From assembly GCF_008629675.1 (NCBI RefSeq), contig NZ_VWOX01000007.1, positions 339,300-403,299 of the forward strand: 64,000 nt of DNA, in the 5' to 3' direction. Below the pieces are notes generated by a model, which made no database searches, had not been told where the DNA came from, and was given only the letters and a program-made list of their open reading frames with translations. Position numbers and translations under genes: made by a program. Numbering within the stretch: the first letter of the stretch is position 1; every line of letters starts with the position of its first letter. This document shows, one piece after another, positions 28,010-37,200 of the stretch. The stretch is from Roseiconus nitratireducens. GTDB lineage: Bacteria > Planctomycetota > Planctomycetia > Pirellulales > Pirellulaceae.

Positions 28010-28519
28010 ATGAAAACCCAGAATGCTCCTTTGGCCGAAGATTTGATGAATCGGAACGTGCAAGCGGTCCAGGAGGAGACACCGTTGGCCGACGTCGTGA
28101 CCTTTTTGCTCCAACATCGGATCTCCAACGCGCCGGTCGTGCGCAGCGAGAATGGGCAACCCATATTGTTGGGGTTTCTGTCCGAAGCCGACTGTTTGGA
28201 ACAGATGAGCAACGAGCTGTTCTACGGCAACCCGAGTCCTTCCTTGACGGCACGCACGATGATGCAACGGCACCCGGTGTGTGTCTGCCCCAAAACCGAT
28301 TTGTTCACGCTGGCATCCATCTTCACCAGTCACAAACTGCGTCACTTTCCGGTTGTGGAGGAAGGAGTCCTGGTCGGGATCGTGGGCCGCAGAGACGTTT
28401 TAAAAGCGATGGATCGATACTATCGCGATTGGGTGCAGGAGCAGGATCGGCCGCACCATCCGATCGACGTCCACGAGATTATGAACATGCGTTTCTTGGT
28501 TGATTCGTCGCGGCATTAA
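28010..28519 (+). CDS. CBS-domain pair protein
   Basis: 169 residues from the ATG at 28010, after a CCGGGA stretch. Two CBS domains fill the protein: LAEDLMNRNVQAVQEETPLADVVTFLLQHRISNAPVVRSENG (about 8-49) and SLTARTMMQRHPVCVCPKTDLFTLASIFTSHKLRHFPVVEEGVLVGIVGRRDVLKAM (about 78-134). Such pairs bind adenosine nucleotides and act as energy sensors on a partner protein; no obvious partner enzyme is attached. The tail ends HEIMNMRFLVDSSRH. The stop TAA overlaps the ribosome site of the next small gene, so these two are probably co-translated. Confidence 0.9.
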   Translation: MKTQNAPLAEDLMNRNVQAVQEETPLADVVTFLLQHRISNAPVVRSENGQPILLGFLSEADCLEQMSNELFYGNPSPSLTARTMMQRHPVCVCPKTDLFTLASIFTSHKLRHFPVVEEGVLVGIVGRRDVLKAMDRYYRDWVQEQDRPHHPIDVHEIMNMRFLVDSSRH

Positions 28520-28524
28520 GGAGA
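28518..28524 (+). promoter_or_regulatory. Shine-Dalgarno site overlapping the CBS stop codon
   Basis: AAGGAGA lies five bases before the ATG at 28530 and overlaps the TAA of the CBS gene. It fixes the start of the small downstream gene and suggests coupled translation. Confidence 0.75.
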
Positions 28525-28529
28525 GCATC

Positions 28530-28772
28530 ATGATTCTTTCCATCCATGATCACCTGACTCATTTTCGAGACGATCGTCAATTCGTCCCCTGTCGAGAACC
28601 GGCGCCGACCAACGCGTTGCCCGGGACCCCGGAGAAGCTGGAGGTGCTCAAGGCGCGTCTGGAAGCCGGAGAGCACCTGCATCATCAAGATGACCCCAAG
28701 CATCCGGTCATCAGCCCGCCGGTCGTTGACTCCCAGTTGAATCACCGACGGATCAAACGCTGGTGTCTGTGA
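28530..28772 (+). CDS. Small soluble protein downstream of CBS protein, unknown function
   Basis: 80 residues, MILSIHDHLTHFRDDRQFVPCREPAP at the start and LPGTPEKLEVLKARLEAGEHLHHQDDP in the middle; no membrane helix. The strong AAGGAGA site just upstream and the 10-base spacing to the CBS gene make it a real gene. I do not recognise a family. The PGTPEKLEVLKARLEAG helix looks conserved in character. A role linked to the CBS sensor is only inferred from the shared transcript. Confidence 0.75.
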   Translation: MILSIHDHLTHFRDDRQFVPCREPAPTNALPGTPEKLEVLKARLEAGEHLHHQDDPKHPVISPPVVDSQLNHRRIKRWCL

Positions 28773-28827
28773 AGTCGTTCGGCGGTATCCCGTGCCGTTC
28801 CTTTTTTCGCACCGGACTGCCGCCGAA

Positions 28828-30162
28828 TCACCTGCTCGGCTTGGCTACCGAGTTGAGTTCAGTGGCGGGAACCGTGTAGGAGGTCATGAGGGCGTCGGAA
28901 GTTCGATGCAGCAACGTCTGGCGTCCATCGTTGCCCCGCTGCTTCAATGCCACGACGTAGCGGACTCCCGGCTCAACCTGTAACTCGTAAACGCCCGAAG
29001 CATTGGTCGTGGATTCGCCTCGCAGCCCCGTCGTGATCCAGGGAGGTGACCGCTTGGGCACGTCGATGGATTCGTAGATCACCACCTCCACATCGCTGGC
29101 CGGTTGGCCATCGCGGGTCAGCTTGCCGGTGACGGCGACCGGACGTTGCAAGACGATCTCAATGGGTTGCTGGGTCGATTCGGGGACATCCGGGGAAATC
29201 TTTGTCCGACCGGTCAGCGTGACACCATCGACCACCCGCGTCGCTTTCACGAAGGCCGTCACCCCTTCGACCTCTTTTACTTTCAAGGCTGCGCGTCCTT
29301 GTTCGTCGGTTGAAACGGAGTCTGAAAAAGATTCCGGCATCACGATGTCGTCGCTGAGCCAATGGTGGTACCACGCCTTCACCATCGCGTTGGCGACGGC
29401 TTTTTGGTCAGCGTCCCGGACAACGACTTTCAGTGGCGGGATCGGATCAATCTTGAAATCGGGGACCGTGATTGCGTCCACGTTCTCCGGGATCTTGACG
29501 TCGGTGGCGTACCGCAGGTCATGGTCGATTTTGTATCCCAACAAACCCTGACCCGCCGCGATCACTTTGGTGTCGACTCTCGGAATCACCATCGACCACT
29601 GGCCCGCATCGTTGGTCGATGTGAACCAATTCGACTGCAATGGTTTGGGATATTCGATCGCCGCACAGTAAATTCGGACGTTGTTGATCGGTTCTCCGTT
29701 TTCAGCGCCGACGACGCGACCACTTAGCCGAACGCCGGCTTTGCCGCGCAGTGTGAGCACCGATCCAGCGGTCAGAGTATCCACCGTGAACCGCGCGGTG
29801 ATCCGTGGCATCGGTCGGTCTCGGGCTGGTCCCGTCGCGAATCCAATTTGTTTGGGTGTGCCGGCGGCAAGTTGTGAAATCCGTTCTTCGGTCGTCTTCC
29901 AGGTCGCAATCCCGTCTTTGTCGGTCACAAACCGATCGCGACTGGACCTCGGATGGATCACCACGTCGGGAACAGGCTGTTCGTTCTCGTCCAGCACCTT
30001 GAACGTGATCTCAACCGGTTTGCCAGCGGCGGGCTGGGATTTCACAAACGGATCGTTTGGATCGTTCGAGTTGGAAAACGGATCGCGCTGTTGTGCCCGA
30101 GCGGCAACACTTGCACAGGTCCAGACAAGCAGGACCAACAAAAGTCTCCAGGTTCGATTCAT
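28828..30162 (-). CDS. Secreted protein with Ig-like/carboxypeptidase-regulatory-like domains
   Basis: 444 residues from the ATG at 30162. A signal peptide (LLLVLLVWTCASVAARAQ) precedes the mature part. Then come repeated beta-sandwich-like units with patterns such as ITFKVLDENEQPVPDVVIHPRSSRDRFVTDKDG, LRGKAGVRLSGRVVGAENGEPINNVRIY, LKVVVRDADQKAVANAMVKAW and VAVTGKLTRDGQPASDVEVVIYE. The 'GxVxDxxGxPixxvxV' pattern is that of CarboxypepD_reg/Ig-like (DUF4198-type) modules. No catalytic motif is seen. Likely a surface or periplasmic structural/adhesive protein. Function not known. Confidence 0.78.
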   Translation of the reverse strand: MNRTWRLLLVLLVWTCASVAARAQQRDPFSNSNDPNDPFVKSQPAAGKPVEITFKVLDENEQPVPDVVIHPRSSRDRFVTDKDGIATWKTTEERISQLAAGTPKQIGFATGPARDRPMPRITARFTVDTLTAGSVLTLRGKAGVRLSGRVVGAENGEPINNVRIYCAAIEYPKPLQSNWFTSTNDAGQWSMVIPRVDTKVIAAGQGLLGYKIDHDLRYATDVKIPENVDAITVPDFKIDPIPPLKVVVRDADQKAVANAMVKAWYHHWLSDDIVMPESFSDSVSTDEQGRAALKVKEVEGVTAFVKATRVVDGVTLTGRTKISPDVPESTQQPIEIVLQRPVAVTGKLTRDGQPASDVEVVIYESIDVPKRSPPWITTGLRGESTTNASGVYELQVEPGVRYVVALKQRGNDGRQTLLHRTSDALMTSYTVPATELNSVAKPSR

Positions 30163-30329
30163 CGCACCGCCATCGCCTGAGGAGTTAGAAAGAAGAGAGC
30201 CCGCAACCGCGTGTTTCGTACCGGCGGTGGTTTCGCAGCAGGCCGAGATTGAGGGCACTCCTTGTCCGAACACGCCTGATGATAGATCACCCCGCGACGG
30301 ACCGGCAAGTAAAACAGCGGAGATGCCGA

Positions 30330-31436
30330 TCACTTTTGCTCGGGCGATCCGGTGGACGTCTCGCCGGCGACTTCTGGCTGAGCCATTTCGGGGGCCAGCT
30401 TCGGCCGCAGCACGATCCATTGGTCGACCCATTGGGCCGCGAGTGGCGTCGATGCTTTCGCTTTCGGAGCATCGCTTGCGGTCGCCCCGAGCGCTGCCAG
30501 TGGCATGTCCGGGAACAGGGTCTTCATCCAATCCTCGTCGATGGCCGGCAGATCGACGCTTTTCAGATCTGGCAGACCAAATAACGACGCATGGATCCAG
30601 AGTTCAGTGTCGGACGGATCGAGTTGCTCCAGTGGGCAGCTGGGGGCGTCCTCGCGATCGTCAAGGAAGGCCAAGCGAAGACAATTCTCACTGGTTGAAA
30701 GGTGAAGGGTGGGAGAGTCCAGCGAGTTCAACAGATAGCTGAGAAAGGGACGAGATTGAATCCTGTGATTCAGCTTTTCGATGCGTTCATCCAGCGAATG
30801 ATTGATGTGATCGAGAATCTGTTGTCGCGTGAGTCGATCGACGATCGCGGTCGCCGTGGGCTTTTGTTGACAGTAACGCTTGTTGGCAATTCTTCGCACC
30901 AATGCCCCTCGCAAGCCGGGAAGGCTCGAATCGACCCGGATCAGGTTCAGCGTGGTGTCACTGCGAATCGACCCCGGCCGCGTGATGAATTGGCCCTGGT
31001 CAAACCGGATGACTTTGGCAACGGTCCAGTTCACAACCGCTTGGCTGTGAATGATGGCCGGTCCGTTGCGGCCGACGGTTCGTGAGCGTGTCGTTCCGCG
31101 GACCTGGATTTGAAAGACACCATCGTCGATGTCGTGCTTCGTTTCGACGTCGGCATGCCCCGTCGTCACCGCGGTGCCCCGTGAATGCGTTCCCAAGATG
31201 CAACGATCGACAGGCGTTTGGCGGTCGATGTCTCGCGCAAAGATTTTTTGCAGCAGATCCTCGGAAATTCGCAACACCATGGTCGCACGAAGCGCTTCGG
31301 GAACCGGCGCATCGACTTCAGCAGCTGGCTGATCTTGGCCGAACGTGGTGCTGGGATTCGTCAGGGACAAGCACGTTGCAGCGACGAGGACGGGCAGGGA
31401 TAAGAAGTGACAGGACACGCGGTGCCAGGGAACCAT
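30330..31436 (-). CDS. Secreted protein of unknown function
   Basis: 368 residues from the ATG at 31436; upstream frame to 31694 is poor. A signal peptide (FLSLPVLVAATCLSLTNPSTTFGQ) is present. The body has alternating beta/alpha character (ALRATMVLRISEDLLQKIFARDIDRQTPVDRCILGTHSRGTAVTTGHADVETKHDIDDGVFQIQVRGTT), with no motif I can name. A C-terminal Ala/Pro/Lys tail. It lies on the same strand and 167 bases upstream of the Ig-like secreted protein, so they may share a transcript. No family recognised. Confidence 0.68.
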   Translation of the reverse strand: MVPWHRVSCHFLSLPVLVAATCLSLTNPSTTFGQDQPAAEVDAPVPEALRATMVLRISEDLLQKIFARDIDRQTPVDRCILGTHSRGTAVTTGHADVETKHDIDDGVFQIQVRGTTRSRTVGRNGPAIIHSQAVVNWTVAKVIRFDQGQFITRPGSIRSDTTLNLIRVDSSLPGLRGALVRRIANKRYCQQKPTATAIVDRLTRQQILDHINHSLDERIEKLNHRIQSRPFLSYLLNSLDSPTLHLSTSENCLRLAFLDDREDAPSCPLEQLDPSDTELWIHASLFGLPDLKSVDLPAIDEDWMKTLFPDMPLAALGATASDAPKAKASTPLAAQWVDQWIVLRPKLAPEMAQPEVAGETSTGSPEQK

Positions 31437-31753
31437 CGTTGAGAACTCAAAGCGGATCAGGAATGCTGGGGCATTAAAAGCGGGGAGAGCGATGCGTTGA
31501 AAGACGCGCAGGCGGAACCAGGGACTCCATCGGTCTCCACCGCCGGCAGCGGCATCGCGGCAGGTGCAAACGGCGGACCAAGTCCGCCGTCGGCGAACCG
31601 CCCGCGCGCCGGCCAATCCGCCGACGCTCACGCTGCGGGGCAACGATTTGGCGGCGGATCCGCTGAAAAAGCAGCGGTTTTTTGGTGCGGTCAACTAAGA
31701 TGGCGGCATCGACGATGGGTCCCGAATCGAACTTTCAGAGAAGCTTCTGCGCC
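31437..31753. other. 317-base divergent spacer with kinase leader
   Basis: Between the leftward secreted protein and the rightward kinase. No gene is seen. It contains a terminator-shaped hairpin at 31660-31683 facing the kinase gene (listed next). Promoters of both genes should be here. Confidence 0.45.
31660..31683 (+). terminator. Intrinsic-terminator-like hairpin in the leader of a Ser/Thr kinase gene
   Basis: CCGCTG (31660-31665), AAAAAG loop, CAGCGG (31672-31677) and TTTTTT (31678-31683) on the + strand. The only + strand gene after it is the kinase at 31754, 70 bases on. No + strand gene ends before it, so it would act on transcripts entering the kinase leader. The stem is only 6 bp, so strength is uncertain. 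Confidence 0.5.
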
Positions 31754-34096
31754 ATGGCAGATTTCCAACCAGCCTCGGACTCGCCAACGACTGACGGAAA
31801 CCACTTTGCCGAAACGCGACTCTGGGAGCCGGACGACACGATTTCACGCCAGGAAGAAGACATCGCGTTTGCGGCGGAGCTGATGCGGTCGGGAATCGCC
31901 AGTGAACGGGAGATTGCCGCCAACGTGTCGGACTGGTCCATTCACGGCAATGTTTCGCTTGCCGAGCATCTCCAAAAGCGGTCGTTCCTGAAGCCCGAGC
32001 AGATCGACTCCCTTCGCCAATTGGCGCTGCAACGTGTCGATGGGGCGCGAATGAGCGCCGCGGGTGGTTCGGAATTTGGCAGCGGGTCCGGCGGTGGGGG
32101 GCAAAGCCTGCTGCTGGCGACGCTGGAGCGGCTGGATGGTTCGGGGCGCGTGGCCAAGTTGTTGGGCGTGACCGTCGCCAGTCGTGGTGGCGAGCAGGAC
32201 GCGCGCGTGATGGAAGGTCGCTACGAGCTGATTCGCAAAATCGGTCAGGGGGGACTGGGAAGAGTCTGGCTTGCACGCGACGTCAACCTGAACCGTTACG
32301 TGGCACTCAAGGAGATCAGCCGGTCCAAGGGCGTTAGTGACGCGGTGGTCCAACGTTTCAAGCACGAGGCCGAGATCACCGGCCGTTTGGACCACCCCAG
32401 CATCGTCCCGATCTATCAACTGGGCGAAGACGTTGCGTCGAAGCGATTGTTTTATGCCATGCGCTTCCTCGGACGCTCCACCCTGGAGGACTCGATCATC
32501 GAGTACCACGAGCGGCGGGAAGACGGCGACGAAGACCCGATGTTGCTGCGTCACTTGTTGACCGCCTTCGTCAACGTTTGTCACGCGATCGGTTACGCGC
32601 ACTCACGCAAGGTCATCCACCGTGACTTGAAGCCCGAGAACGTGGTCATCGACAGTTTCGGTCAGGTGATCGTGATCGATTGGGGGTTGGCCAAGGTGGT
32701 GGACGAAACATCGGTCGAGAGCCTGATGGATTCCGGAACCATCGGCAGCGGTGATCGAACGGCCGAGGGACAGGTCCTGGGGACGCCGTTGTACATGGCA
32801 CCCGAGCAAGCCGCCGGTCGCCTGGACGAACTGGATTACCGAACGGACATCTATGGTCTGGGTGCGATCCTGTTCGCGATCGTCAGCGGTCACGCGCCGC
32901 ACGAGAAGACGCAGCGAGATTCGGTCAATTCTGGGGTGGGGGCGCGCGGGATGATCAGTGTGATCGCCGGGGGCGAAACCCCATCGGCCCGCGAGGCCAG
33001 TTCGTCCGTGGATCCGGCGTTGGACGCCGTGTGCCGCAAGGCGATGGCGCGGCGCCGCTATGCACGTTACCAGCGGGCGACCGACCTGGGGGAAGACGTG
33101 CAGCGCTGGATGGCGGGAGAACCGGTCACCGCCTACCGCGAGAACCATTGGCAGCGTGTCAACCGCTGGGTGTCTTCCCATCAGCGTTTGACGCAGTTCT
33201 TGATCGCCGCCGCCATGGTCGTCTTGGTCGTTTTGACCACCATGGCAATGACCGCGCGACAAAACCGGCTGGCGGCCCTGCACACCCGATTCTCGCAGAT
33301 GAACGGCGATGTCCGCGAACTCCAGATTCAACTCAGGGGCGTCGCGACCGAGCTTTCCAGGGACGTTCGCTTCACCGCCTCGCTTCCACCCATCGAAGGC
33401 ATCATCGCCGCCCGGAACGGCCAGGAAGGCGAGGACGAAGAAACGTGGCGTGAGCGTCTGCAGACAATCTTCACGGGAATGTTGCGGTCCAACCCGGATT
33501 ACTTGACGCTGGGATTCGAAGCGATGAAGAACGGCGGGGATGCCGAAGACATCGTGCGAGTGGAACGCAATCCAGCCTATCCATCCTTGATCCGCGTGCT
33601 GCCCCAGAGTCGTTTGAAAACCATCGAATCAGATCCGTTGGCGGATCAGGTGGCATTGCTTGAACCGGGGGATGTGAAGCTATCGCTTGAGCCGCGCAAG
33701 CAGGATCCGATCGATTCTTTCGGGCTGGAGCGATTGATCGTCGCGACGCCGGTGTTCAGCGGTGCGTCGGGCGAATGCTTCGGCATGACCGTGATTGAGG
33801 CGGACATTTCCACCCGCGTTCAAGAGGTACTCGCCGGCCTGGGGACTTTGGAATACGAACTGTTCGTTGCCGACGGCGAGGGACAGGTGTGGGCCATGGC
33901 GGATCCGGAGCGTGGCGTGCGGATGGCAGCGTCGGCGCAAAAGATCCCTGACCTGCCGGAGGCGGTCGCCGAAAAGTTGATGGGGAAACCGCAGCCGTTC
34001 GAACTTCACGTCGAAGACCAGTACATCGCGCGACGTTTCTACGTTGATCCGACCGGACGCGGCGTCTTGTTGTTCGGCCGATTGCACGCCGAATGA
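31754..34096 (+). CDS. Membrane Ser/Thr protein kinase with Cache-like extracellular sensor
   Basis: 780 residues from the ATG at 31754; ATGs at 31700 and 31715 are alternatives. An N-terminal helical region (about 35-95) with PDDTISRQEEDIAFAAELMR precedes the kinase domain at about 157-460: GQGGLGRVW (165-173), Lys 186 in ALK, HRDLKPENVVID (289 on), and DWG instead of DFG (309-311). One membrane helix (about 481-499) follows. The C-terminal 270 residues, with DVRFTASLPPIEGIIAARNG, WRERLQTIFTGMLRSNPDYLTL and TVIEADIS, resemble a double-Cache ligand sensor. The order kinase-membrane-sensor would put the sensor outside. Substrate and ligand unknown. Confidence 0.9.
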   Translation: MADFQPASDSPTTDGNHFAETRLWEPDDTISRQEEDIAFAAELMRSGIASEREIAANVSDWSIHGNVSLAEHLQKRSFLKPEQIDSLRQLALQRVDGARMSAAGGSEFGSGSGGGGQSLLLATLERLDGSGRVAKLLGVTVASRGGEQDARVMEGRYELIRKIGQGGLGRVWLARDVNLNRYVALKEISRSKGVSDAVVQRFKHEAEITGRLDHPSIVPIYQLGEDVASKRLFYAMRFLGRSTLEDSIIEYHERREDGDEDPMLLRHLLTAFVNVCHAIGYAHSRKVIHRDLKPENVVIDSFGQVIVIDWGLAKVVDETSVESLMDSGTIGSGDRTAEGQVLGTPLYMAPEQAAGRLDELDYRTDIYGLGAILFAIVSGHAPHEKTQRDSVNSGVGARGMISVIAGGETPSAREASSSVDPALDAVCRKAMARRRYARYQRATDLGEDVQRWMAGEPVTAYRENHWQRVNRWVSSHQRLTQFLIAAAMVVLVVLTTMAMTARQNRLAALHTRFSQMNGDVRELQIQLRGVATELSRDVRFTASLPPIEGIIAARNGQEGEDEETWRERLQTIFTGMLRSNPDYLTLGFEAMKNGGDAEDIVRVERNPAYPSLIRVLPQSRLKTIESDPLADQVALLEPGDVKLSLEPRKQDPIDSFGLERLIVATPVFSGASGECFGMTVIEADISTRVQEVLAGLGTLEYELFVADGEGQVWAMADPERGVRMAASAQKIPDLPEAVAEKLMGKPQPFELHVEDQYIARRFYVDPTGRGVLLFGRLHAE

Positions 34097-34282
34097 GTGC
34101 CTGGCAATGAGTGTCATACGTTCTCTGATTCACACTTCCTCTAAGCGGTGAAGGCTGTTTGCGGCTTCCCGCTGATTGCACTGAAAGTCACGGTGTATTC
34201 AATTGCCCGGCACAGGAAGCCCATTGTGTAGAATCAATGCCCCATTCTCCCCCGCGATGACTCCTCCCTCCGCGTTCCCTGC

Positions 34283-34289
34283 GGAAAGG
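34283..34289 (+). promoter_or_regulatory. Shine-Dalgarno site for the 1400-residue secreted protein
   Basis: GGAAAGG lies seven bases before the ATG at 34297 and supports that start. Confidence 0.6.
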
Positions 34290-34296
34290 TTTTCTC

Positions 34297-37200
34297 ATGC
34301 AGTCCACTGCGAATGCCTTGCTGCCGTTTCGCCCGTCGCTTGCGATGATCGTTGGTGCCTTCTTTTGCGTCTTGCTGGCGTCCGGCGGCCCGGTGCCGGC
34401 GGCCGATTTGCCGACGGTGTCTGCGGACTTGGAGCTCTGGCTTGATGCCGGCAGAATCAACGATCAACGACGCGCCAACGGCGACCCCGAGATCGACTCA
34501 GGCGACGCTCTGCCCGTTTGGCCCGATGCTTCGGCGGGTCGCCGCGATTGCGTTCAGCGCGATGCGTCACGACAGCCAAAGCTGATGCAGCTTGGCGATG
34601 ATTGGTTCGTGCGTTTTGACGGCGAAGACGACTTCCTGCATGAAGAGTCCTCGCCGACGGCTTTGGAAGCGGCGTCGATCTTCATCGTCGCGGCGCCCCA
34701 CCGGAACGAAGGCGAGTATCGCGCTTTGTTGGCAGCCAATCAGGACGGACAACGCGATTACCAATCGGGATTCAATGTCGATTTGGGGGCGGGTCCCACT
34801 CGCAGCTTCAGCCAGCTGAATGTGGAGGGACGTGGCTTCGGAGGGGCCAGGAATCTGCGCACTCAGGAGAGTGAATTCGGAACCCTGCAATTGATCGAGA
34901 TTCGTATCGATCCGATCGCGAGACGCGTCGAAGTTTGGGTGGATGGCAATCGGGAAGGCACTCGCCCGTTCCAGCCCGGTTCGTTTTCGATCCAGCAGCT
35001 GACCGTGGGCGCGAGGCATCATACCATCGGTCCGGGCGAACAGCGGGCGCAAGGTCACGCCGCAGCAGACGTCGCGGAGATCGTCATCTACGATAAGGCG
35101 CTCAACGAATCAGAATCACAGTCGATTCGCAAACACTTGCTGTCCAAGCACTCGAAGCTGGCCGAGGCCATTCCTGACACGGTGCCGGGTATCTCGCAGC
35201 CGGGGATTCCGTTGGTCAAGGTACAGGATCCGCCGACCATTCAAATGCTGGTGCCGGGATTCCGTGTTCAGGAGATTCCGGTGGCACTGACCAACGTCAA
35301 CAACGTGCGTTTTCGGGCGGACGGTCGGTTGGTGACGCTCGGATACAACGGCGATATCCATCTGCTAAGCGATTCCGACGGCGACGGGCTGGAGGACCGA
35401 TCGGAGCTGTTCTATGACAACGAGGGAAGCCTTCGCGGGCCGATCGGGCTGGCCCTCACTCCGCCGAACTACCCGAAGGGACAGGGCATGTTCGTCCCAA
35501 GCAAAGGCAAGGTTTCGCTGATCGTGGACACCGATGGTGACGACCGCGCGGATCAGGAAACGGTGGTCGCGGACGGCTGGGAAGAGATCCCGCAGAACGT
35601 GGACGCGGTTGGAATGGCGTTGGATTCCGACGGGAATCTTTATTTCGGACTGGGAACGGCCAATTACGCAAACGCCTACCTGGTCAACGACCGGGGCGTC
35701 GCGGAGTATTCGCTCGAAAGTGACCGAGGGACCGTTCAAAAAGTCTCCGCCGATTTTCAGACACGCGAAACCGTGTGCACCGGCATCCGGTTTCCGATCG
35801 CGTTTGCATTCAATCAACACGGTGACTTGTTTTGCACCGAACAGGAGGGCGCGACCTGGCTGGCCAACGGCAATCCGTTCGACGAATTGCTTCATATTCG
35901 TCCGGACCGGCACTACGGCTTTCCGCCTCGACATCCGAGGCACAACCCCGATGTGATCGACGAACCCTCCACCTACGACTACCGTCCGCAACACCAGTCC
36001 ACGTGCGGCATGGTCTTTAATCCGCCGGCGTCCGAAGGCGCGACGTTTGGTCCCCCGGAATGGGTGAATCAGGCATTGGTTTGTGGCGAGTCGCGGGGGA
36101 AACTTTGGAAGACTGATTTGGTGAAAACGGCTGAAGGCTACGTCGCCCAGTCTCAGTTGTTGGCGTGTCTTCAAATGCTGACGGTCGATGCGTGCGTTGC
36201 ACCCAACGGTGACCTTGTCGTCGCTTGCCACAGCGGTCCACCGGACTGGGGAACCGGTCCGGAGGGTCCGGGAAAACTTTTTCGGATCCAAATGATCCAG
36301 CCCGAGATTCCCCGACCCGTCGCGGCATGGGCCGAAACGGATCGCGAGGTCCGAATCACGTTTGACCACCCGCTGGATCCTTTGTCGCTGCGCGAAGCCA
36401 CATCGCAAATCCGGATCGAATACGGAGAGTTCGTGCAGCCCGGTGATCGATTTGAGAATCTGACGCCGCCCTATGCCGTCGTCCAGCGTCAGCAGATGGC
36501 ACCACGCTTTGAACTTCCCGTGCGAGGGCTGTCGGTTTCGGCCGACCTGCACACCGTGATCCTGCAGACCGATCCCATGCTGCGTCACGTCGGTTATGCG
36601 ATCACCCTGCCGGGACGTCTGGCAGCGACGCATGATGACGATGCCGTGGATCGTTCCGCGACGGAACGCGATCCCGCGAAGGCAACCCGACACAGGAAAC
36701 AGGATCAAATCGATCTCGGTTATTCGCTCGGCGGCGTCGCGGTGAAGTGGGTTCCCGATTCCGCGAGCGAGATGGAGTCATGGAGCGGCTGGGTTCCGCA
36801 CCCGGACCTGGACGTCTCCCGGCATCTGCTCTCAAGCAGCACCGCCCACCGTAGCCTCTGGCAACGATTGTCCGAGCCGGGGAAGCTGACCCTGTCGACC
36901 CAGGTTGATCTAAGCGATGTGCTCCGTCCGGCGGTGCAGCCCGGGGCGGAACTCGACTACCAGTGGCCGCCGGAGAGTGTGGAGCTGAGTCTTCGTTGCA
37001 ACGTCCCGTGCACCGTCGACGCGACGCTCCGGACCGCGTTGAAGGTTCAGTCGACGGAGCAAGGAAAACGACACCGGGTTCAGATGCCGACCGACGTGAC
37101 TGAGCCCGTGCGGCTCTCGCTGGTTGTCCCGACCGGCCGGGGCGATGCGTTGAAACTTCACTGCACCGTTTCCACCAACGAAGATTCTGCCGAGCGTCCG

